Source of the DNA: Cryobacterium algoricola
Lineage (GTDB): Bacteria > Actinomycetota > Actinomycetes > Actinomycetales > Microbacteriaceae
Direction of reading: 5' to 3'
Length of the DNA stretch: 64,000 bases
Assembly: GCF_004402485.1 (NCBI RefSeq)
Contig: NZ_SOFG01000004.1
Location: 124,001-188,000 of the forward strand
Shown here: positions 59,856 to 64,000 of the stretch, one piece after another
How positions within the stretch are numbered: the stretch's first letter is position 1
How the letters are laid out: each line of letters begins with the position of its first letter
Position numbers and translations under genes: made by a program
The notes under the pieces: model-generated
What the model saw: the letters and a program-made list of their open reading frames with translations, nothing else
What the model was told of the DNA's origin: nothing
Database searches by the model: none

Positions 59856-60335
59856 CTAGTTGACGAGGTCCTGCCAGCCGTCACCATCGACGTACTCGAA
59901 GATCAGGTTGGTCTCGGTATGGGCGACCGCCGGATGCTCTGCGAGATGCTCGAGCACGAAGTCCCGGAGCGCGGACGCGTTCGCCGCCGCGACGTGCAGA
60001 AGGTAGTCGTCCGCCCCCGCGGTGTGGAAGAGGCCGATCACGCCGGGCCAGTGCGGGGCGGCGTTACGGAAGTCGTCGATCTGCACCCGGGCGTGCTTGG
60101 CCAGCCGCACCGAGATGAGCGCCTGCAGGGACGCCCCGAGGGCGGCAAGGTCGATGTTCGCGCGGTAGCCACGGATGTGCCCGAGTTGTTGCAACCGGCG
60201 CAGCCGCAGCGACACCGTCGACTCGGCGACGCCGATCTCGGCCGCGAGTGCGGCGCCGGAGGCCCGCGCGTTGACCGAAAGGGCCTTCAGTAATGCCCGG
60301 TCGACCCTGTCGATTTCGGCTTTCTTCGGTTCCAT
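59856..60335 (-). CDS. Lrp/AsnC-family transcriptional regulator
   Basis: A 159-residue protein. The N-terminal winged HTH is DRVDRALLKALSVNARASGAALAAEIGVAESTVSLRLRRLQQLGHIRGY. The C-terminal RAM domain (about 60-150) contains ISVRLAKHARVQIDDF and YLLHVAAANASALRDFV, where an amino acid effector binds. The ATG at 60335 is chosen because AAAGAG is 8 nt upstream; the GTG at 60344 would lie too close to it. It is downstream of a helicase gene and probably has its own promoter. The target is unknown. Confidence 0.92.
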   Translation of the reverse strand: MEPKKAEIDRVDRALLKALSVNARASGAALAAEIGVAESTVSLRLRRLQQLGHIRGYRANIDLAALGASLQALISVRLAKHARVQIDDFRNAAPHWPGVIGLFHTAGADDYLLHVAAANASALRDFVLEHLAEHPAVAHTETNLIFEYVDGDGWQDLVN

Positions 60336-60413
60336 CAGCCACACTCTTTCGTCACTGAGAGTTTATGCGACAGAACACTCGATAACGCAAGGGTCTGCGT
60401 CCTGACCGGGTAA

Positions 60414-60430
60414 CGATCGATGATCGATCG
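60414..60430. repeat. 17-bp palindrome CGATCGAT-G-ATCGATCG
   Basis: A perfect palindrome around a single G, upstream of lrp and downstream of the helicase. Contains three GATC sites. Could be a regulator site or a hairpin; no T-tract. Confidence 0.6.
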
Positions 60431-60453
60431 CGTTCGGCAGCGTCGTCCTCAGC

Positions 60454-60489
60454 GTCGAAGTCGGCGTCGAAGTCGGCGTCGAAGTCGGC
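60454..60489 (+). repeat. 12-bp tandem repeat, three perfect copies
   Basis: Three copies of GTCGAAGTCGGC end 1 nt before the helicase stop codon (60491). The unit is probably expanded by slippage; loss of the stop would extend the helicase with a repeat tail. Confidence 0.9.
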
Positions 60490-60490
60490 G

Positions 60491-62308
60491 TCAGCTGCGG
60501 CCGAGGCGGCGGCGCAGCAGGTCGATCCTGTTCTGCAGCTGGGTCACGCTCGCCTGGGCGACCGCCGGCCCCCCGCACACCCGCCGAAGTTCGGCGTGCA
60601 CGATTCCGTGCGGCTCGTTTGCAAGCTTCGACCACATGCCCACGAGACTCGCGAGCAGGGTGCGCTGTTCCTTCAGGGTGCGGTACAGCGGCGGCGGTTC
60701 CTCCGGGGCGATCTCCCCTGTGACCGGGTTCTTGCGCCGGTCGGTGGATCGTTTGGCCTGGCGCGACTGCCGCTGCCTGAGCAGCTCTGACACCTGTTCC
60801 GGTTCGAGCAGCCCGGGAATGCCGATGAAGTCGAACTCCTCGTCGGTGCCCGGCTCGGCAAGCTGACCGAATTCGTCGCCGTCGAACATGACCATGTCGA
60901 AGGTCGCCTGGGAGTCGATGGCCTGCCAGGTGAACTCGTCCTCGCCGAGACCGTCGGACCCCTTCTCGTCGCGGTTCGCCGCCGCGACCATGGCGTCTTC
61001 CGGGTTGTACATCCCGTCGTCGCCGTCATCCCGGTTGCTGCGGTCGAGCGCGTGGTCGCGTTCGAGTTCGAGCGCGTTGGCGAGGCTCAGCAGGCTCGGC
61101 ACGTTGGGCAGGAAGATCGAGGCCGTCTCACCGCGCCGCCTGGCGCGCACGAAACGACCGATGGCCTGCGCGAAGAACAGCGGCGTCGATGCGCTCGTTG
61201 CGTACACTCCCACGGCGAGCCTCGGGACGTCGACGCCTTCGGACACCATCCGCACGGCGACCATCCACCGGCGGGTGTTCTTCGAGAATTCGTCGATCCG
61301 GTCGCTCGACTCCTTCTCGTCCGAGAGCACGACGGTCACGGGCTCGCCGGAAATCTCCTCGAGGATGGTCGCGTAAGCGCGGGCCGCCGACTGGTCCGTG
61401 GCGATCACGAGGCCACCGGCATCCGGGATACCCTGCCGAACCTGGGTGAGCCGGGAGTCTGCCGCGCGCAGCACGGCGGGGATCCACTGTCCGGTCGGCT
61501 CCAGCGCCGTGCGCCAGGCCTGACTCGTGATGTCCTTGGTGTTGCCCTCGCCGAGCTTGGCTTCCATTTCGTCGCCGGCGCGCGTGCGCCATTTCATGTG
61601 CCCGGCGTAGACCATGAACATCACCGGTCGCACGACGCCGTCGGCGAGGGCCCGACCGTAGCCGTAGTTGTAGTCGCTCTGCGACAGGCGGATGCCGTGC
61701 TCGTCCGGCAGGTAGCTGACGAACGGGATCGGCGAGGTATCGGATCGGAACGGGGTCCCGGTCAGCGAGAGGCGGCGGGTCGCCGGCTCGAAGGCCTCCC
61801 GGATCGCGTCGCCCCAGCTGAGGGCGTCGCCGCCGTGGTGCACCTCGTCGAGGATGACGAGGGTACGGCTGGACTGGGTGAGTTCGCGGTGCAGCGCGGC
61901 CCGGCTGGCGACCTGCGCATACGTGACGGCGACCCCGTGGAAGTGGTTGCCGTACCGGCCGTCCGCGTTCTTGAACGAGGGGTCGAGGCGGATGCCCGCG
62001 CGAGCGGCGGCATCCGCCCACTGGCGCTTGAGATGCTCGGTCGGGGCGACGACGGTGATGCGGTCGATCAGGTGCCGCGCACGAAGCTCGGCGGCAAGCC
62101 GGAGAGCGAAGGTGGTCTTGCCTGCTCCCGGTGTCGCGGCGGCGAGGAAATCCCGGGGCTGGTGAACGAAGTAGGCGGCGAGGGCCTCTTCCTGCCAGGC
62201 GCGCAGCTTGGTCGCGGTGCCCCAGGCGGCCCGGCCGGGAAACGACGGGGACAGGTGTTCGGCTGCACTCGTTCCCTGGTTCGGTTCGAACGCTGCTGAG
62301 ATAGTCAC
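60491..62308 (-). CDS. DEAD/DEAH-box helicase (SF2, type III restriction/RecG-like core)
   Basis: A 605-residue ATPase. Q-like LRAWQEEALAAYF, Walker A TPGAGKTTFALRLA, motif II DEVHHGGD, motif III SLTGTPFR, motif V/VI RMVSEGVDVPRLAVGVYAT and QAIGRFVRARR are clear. The C-terminal 200 residues are acidic and charged with no named domain. Type III-restriction-like SF2 helicase of actinobacteria; no methyltransferase gene is near, so it is probably not part of a restriction system. GTG start, TAGGTT 8 nt upstream. The tandem 12-bp array follows the stop. Confidence 0.9.
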   Translation of the reverse strand: MTISAAFEPNQGTSAAEHLSPSFPGRAAWGTATKLRAWQEEALAAYFVHQPRDFLAAATPGAGKTTFALRLAAELRARHLIDRITVVAPTEHLKRQWADAAARAGIRLDPSFKNADGRYGNHFHGVAVTYAQVASRAALHRELTQSSRTLVILDEVHHGGDALSWGDAIREAFEPATRRLSLTGTPFRSDTSPIPFVSYLPDEHGIRLSQSDYNYGYGRALADGVVRPVMFMVYAGHMKWRTRAGDEMEAKLGEGNTKDITSQAWRTALEPTGQWIPAVLRAADSRLTQVRQGIPDAGGLVIATDQSAARAYATILEEISGEPVTVVLSDEKESSDRIDEFSKNTRRWMVAVRMVSEGVDVPRLAVGVYATSASTPLFFAQAIGRFVRARRRGETASIFLPNVPSLLSLANALELERDHALDRSNRDDGDDGMYNPEDAMVAAANRDEKGSDGLGEDEFTWQAIDSQATFDMVMFDGDEFGQLAEPGTDEEFDFIGIPGLLEPEQVSELLRQRQSRQAKRSTDRRKNPVTGEIAPEEPPPLYRTLKEQRTLLASLVGMWSKLANEPHGIVHAELRRVCGGPAVAQASVTQLQNRIDLLRRRLGRS

Positions 62309-62366
62309 TTCAATAGAACCTAGCAAGGTGAACAGACAGTTTCGTGCAAACGAGGAGAATGGACTG

Positions 62367-63155
62367 ATGACAACCGCATTGCATCCTTGGTCACGGTACG
62401 TAGCCGTCGGCGATTCCTTCACGGAGGGTGTCGGCGATCCCGAGCCCGCGTGCCCGGGCGGGTTCCGGGGCTGGTCCGACCGGGTCGCCGAGGTGCTCAG
62501 CCAGGGTTCTGAGGACTTCGCATATGCGAATCTCGCGGTGCGCGGCAAGCTGATCCGGCAGGTCATGGACGAGCAGCTCGAGCCGGCCCTCGACCTTCGC
62601 CCCGACCTGATCACGTTCTCCGCGGGCGGCAACGACGTGATCCGGCCGGGGTCCGACCCCGACGAGATCGCCGCCCGGTGCGGTGAGGCCGTGCGGCTGC
62701 TCAGCCGCGACGGAGCCACGATCGTGCTCTTCACGGGTGCCGACGTCGGGTTCGCCCCGGTCTTCCGCGGGATTCGCGGCAAGATCGCGATCTACAACGA
62801 GAACATCCGCGCGGTCGCGGCCCGGTACGACTGTGTCGTCGCCGACCTGTGGGCGCTCACCGAGATCCAGGATGCCCGGATGTGGGCGCCCGACCGGCTG
62901 CACCTGAACGCCCTCGGACATCACACGGTCGCCCGGATGGTGCTCGACGTGCTCAACGTGCCGAACAGCCTCGAACCCTCGGAGCCGGAGCCGTTGCCCG
63001 CGCAGACCTGGCGCCAGGCCCGCAGCGAGGACATGGTCTGGGCGCGGGAGTATCTCGTGCCGTGGGTGCTGCGCCGCATCCGGCACCAGTCGTCCGGCGA
63101 CCACGTGCTGCCCAAACGCCCGGAAGCCGGTCCGTTCCGCCAGGCGCTCAAGTAG
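62367..63155 (+). CDS. SGNH/GDSL-family hydrolase
   Basis: A 262-residue esterase-like protein. Block I is VAVGDSFTEGVGDP (Ser in GDSF), block III SAGGNDVI and block V DRLHLNALGHHTVA with catalytic Asp and His; the oxyanion Gly and Asn are present. No signal peptide is visible, so it is probably cytoplasmic. The ATG at 62367 has GAGGAG about 10 nt upstream. It is divergent from the helicase. Substrate unknown. Confidence 0.93.
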   Translation: MTTALHPWSRYVAVGDSFTEGVGDPEPACPGGFRGWSDRVAEVLSQGSEDFAYANLAVRGKLIRQVMDEQLEPALDLRPDLITFSAGGNDVIRPGSDPDEIAARCGEAVRLLSRDGATIVLFTGADVGFAPVFRGIRGKIAIYNENIRAVAARYDCVVADLWALTEIQDARMWAPDRLHLNALGHHTVARMVLDVLNVPNSLEPSEPEPLPAQTWRQARSEDMVWAREYLVPWVLRRIRHQSSGDHVLPKRPEAGPFRQALK

Positions 63156-63164
63156 CAGGGGAGG

Positions 63165-64000
63165 TCAGCGGGACGCGAACAGTTCGCCGGGGTGCGTGAA
63201 GCGCCACCCCGGCCCGGGGTCGCTGAGCGTTCCGTCCAGGACGAGCGGAACACTGACCGTCTTCGTGCCGACCGTGAAGTCGAGAGACCCGACGGTGTCC
63301 CCGTCGGCGCCGACCCCGACCGGACGGGCCGTGGCGACGCCCGTGACGGCCGTGTCAGACCAGACGAGAGCGGATGCCGGCCCGGCGGCCACGGCCGTCC
63401 CGCTCTGTCCCCAGACGCTCGCGTACGCTCCGTAGGCAGCACCGGCCTCGGTCAGGGTGACCTCACGGAAACCGGGCTTGACGCTCTCGATCAGGCGCCC
63501 GATGTCGGCGTCGAGGGTGTCGTGGGTGGTCCCGCCGAGCAGGACCCCGACGAGGGTCACGGTGGTCTCGCCGACGGTGAAGTCCGCGGAGAACAGCAGG
63601 CAGGCGCCTGCCTCGTCCGTCGTCCCGGTCTTGATGCCGTCGACGCCGTGGTCACCGAGCATCTCGTTGGTGTTCGTCACCGTTCCGATCGTCGGCAGCA
63701 CTGCCGTCTTCTCCGACACGATCGAGGCGAGCGCCGGGTTCTTCAGCACGAGCTTGCCGATCTCCACGAGGTCGGCCGGCGTGCTGGCGCTCCCGGGTGA
63801 CAGTCCGCTCGTGTCCGCGATCGTGGTCCCCGTGAGGCCATGATCGGTGAGCCAGGCCCTGGCGACCTTCAGATACGCGTCGACACTGCCGAACGCCCAG
63901 TTCGCGAGGGTGATGCTGTAGTTGTTCGCGGACGGCAGCAGCATGCCCTCGAGGGCCTGGCGCTGGCTCAGCACCATCCCGGACACGACGGGGGCGACGG
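63165..64000 (-). CDS. D-alanyl-D-alanine carboxypeptidase (partial, start beyond right edge)
   Basis: The 3' 278 codons are in the window; the frame is open to the edge. The SxN motif is S-A-N in MLLPSANNYSITLANW and the KTG motif KTGTTDEAGACLLFSA. The nucleophile SxxK lies outside. The enzyme trims pentapeptide side chains of peptidoglycan at the outer membrane face. A C-terminal beta-rich domain (about residues 200-270 of the visible part) is present. It is convergent with the SGNH gene (9 nt between stops). Confidence 0.93.
   Translation of the reverse strand, partial: VAPVVSGMVLSQRQALEGMLLPSANNYSITLANWAFGSVDAYLKVARAWLTDHGLTGTTIADTSGLSPGSASTPADLVEIGKLVLKNPALASIVSEKTAVLPTIGTVTNTNEMLGDHGVDGIKTGTTDEAGACLLFSADFTVGETTVTLVGVLLGGTTHDTLDADIGRLIESVKPGFREVTLTEAGAAYGAYASVWGQSGTAVAAGPASALVWSDTAVTGVATARPVGVGADGDTVGSLDFTVGTKTVSVPLVLDGTLSDPGPGWRFTHPGELFASR

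Noticed and set aside
60491-62308. Helicase as part of a type III restriction or defence island
   Set aside because: No methyltransferase, nuclease or defence genes nearby; flanked by housekeeping-type genes.

Overview
The window is about 64 kb of a high-GC actinobacterial chromosome. Mycothiol ligase (mshC), RbpA, a PafB/PafC pair beside tatA-tatC-helY, tmsA/tmsB-type branched-lipid genes, an ImuA'-ImuB-DnaE2 mutasome and many apparently leaderless genes point to Actinobacteria. Gene content and synteny best fit Micrococcales, probably Microbacteriaceae; genus is not determined. Genes are dense, and only one gap exceeds 300 bp. I see no prophage, CRISPR array, rRNA or intact insertion sequence.

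Layout. 1-0.9 kb: end of a dihydroxyacetone kinase operon (dhaL-dhaM). 1.3-6.0 kb: a compact four-gene module (solute-binding-like membrane protein, TelA, lipoprotein joining a binding-protein domain to a vWA domain, XpaC-like membrane protein). 6.0-15.3 kb: DHFR-like reductase, ArsR-type regulator plus SRPBCC protein, repeat protein, VOC protein, a short UvrA-like ATPase, HdeD, an SDR, NfeD-SPFH and a glycerophosphodiesterase. 15.4-29.5 kb: rbpA; then on the minus strand pafB-pafC-orf-tatA-tatC-helY-lnt; a DUF222/HNH gene; HAD-trmI-FKBP; and plus-strand PAC2. The genes flanking the proteasome locus are in their usual order, but the pup/prcBA/pafA/mpa/dop block expected among them is absent. 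29.5-33.0 kb: M20 peptidase-uppP-mshC. 33.2-34.0 kb: tRNA-Leu(GAG) and a RelBE pair. 34.1-36.8 kb: tmsA/tmsB-type genes for 10-methyl-branched fatty acids. 36.9-39.5 kb: cellobiose phosphorylase with a CebR-like operator.

39.6-51.1 kb: arfB, small membrane proteins, GNAT, an MFS exporter behind a structured leader, an APC permease, a DUF4097 protein, HAD, a J-domain/NERD-like protein, DUF1345, an SMP-30-like lactonase and YedK/HMCES. 51.2-57.1 kb: the SOS mutagenesis cassette imuA'-imuB-(mini-ORF)-dnaE2 behind a clear LexA box. 57.2-64 kb: DUF3097, cold-shock cspA with a structured 5' leader, a TMEM175-like channel, SixA, Lrp, a DEAD/DEAH helicase, an SGNH hydrolase and a D,D-carboxypeptidase running off the right edge.

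Functional links: damage tolerance recurs (PafBC, UvrA2-like ATPase, YedK, LexA-controlled mutasome), as does envelope and redox maintenance (Tat, Lnt, UppP, mycothiol, branched lipids, GDPD, D,D-carboxypeptidase). The most system-like and least described unit is the TelA/vWA/binding-protein module. At least twelve genes carry a -10 hexamer ending 6-7 nt before the start codon, implying leaderless transcription.
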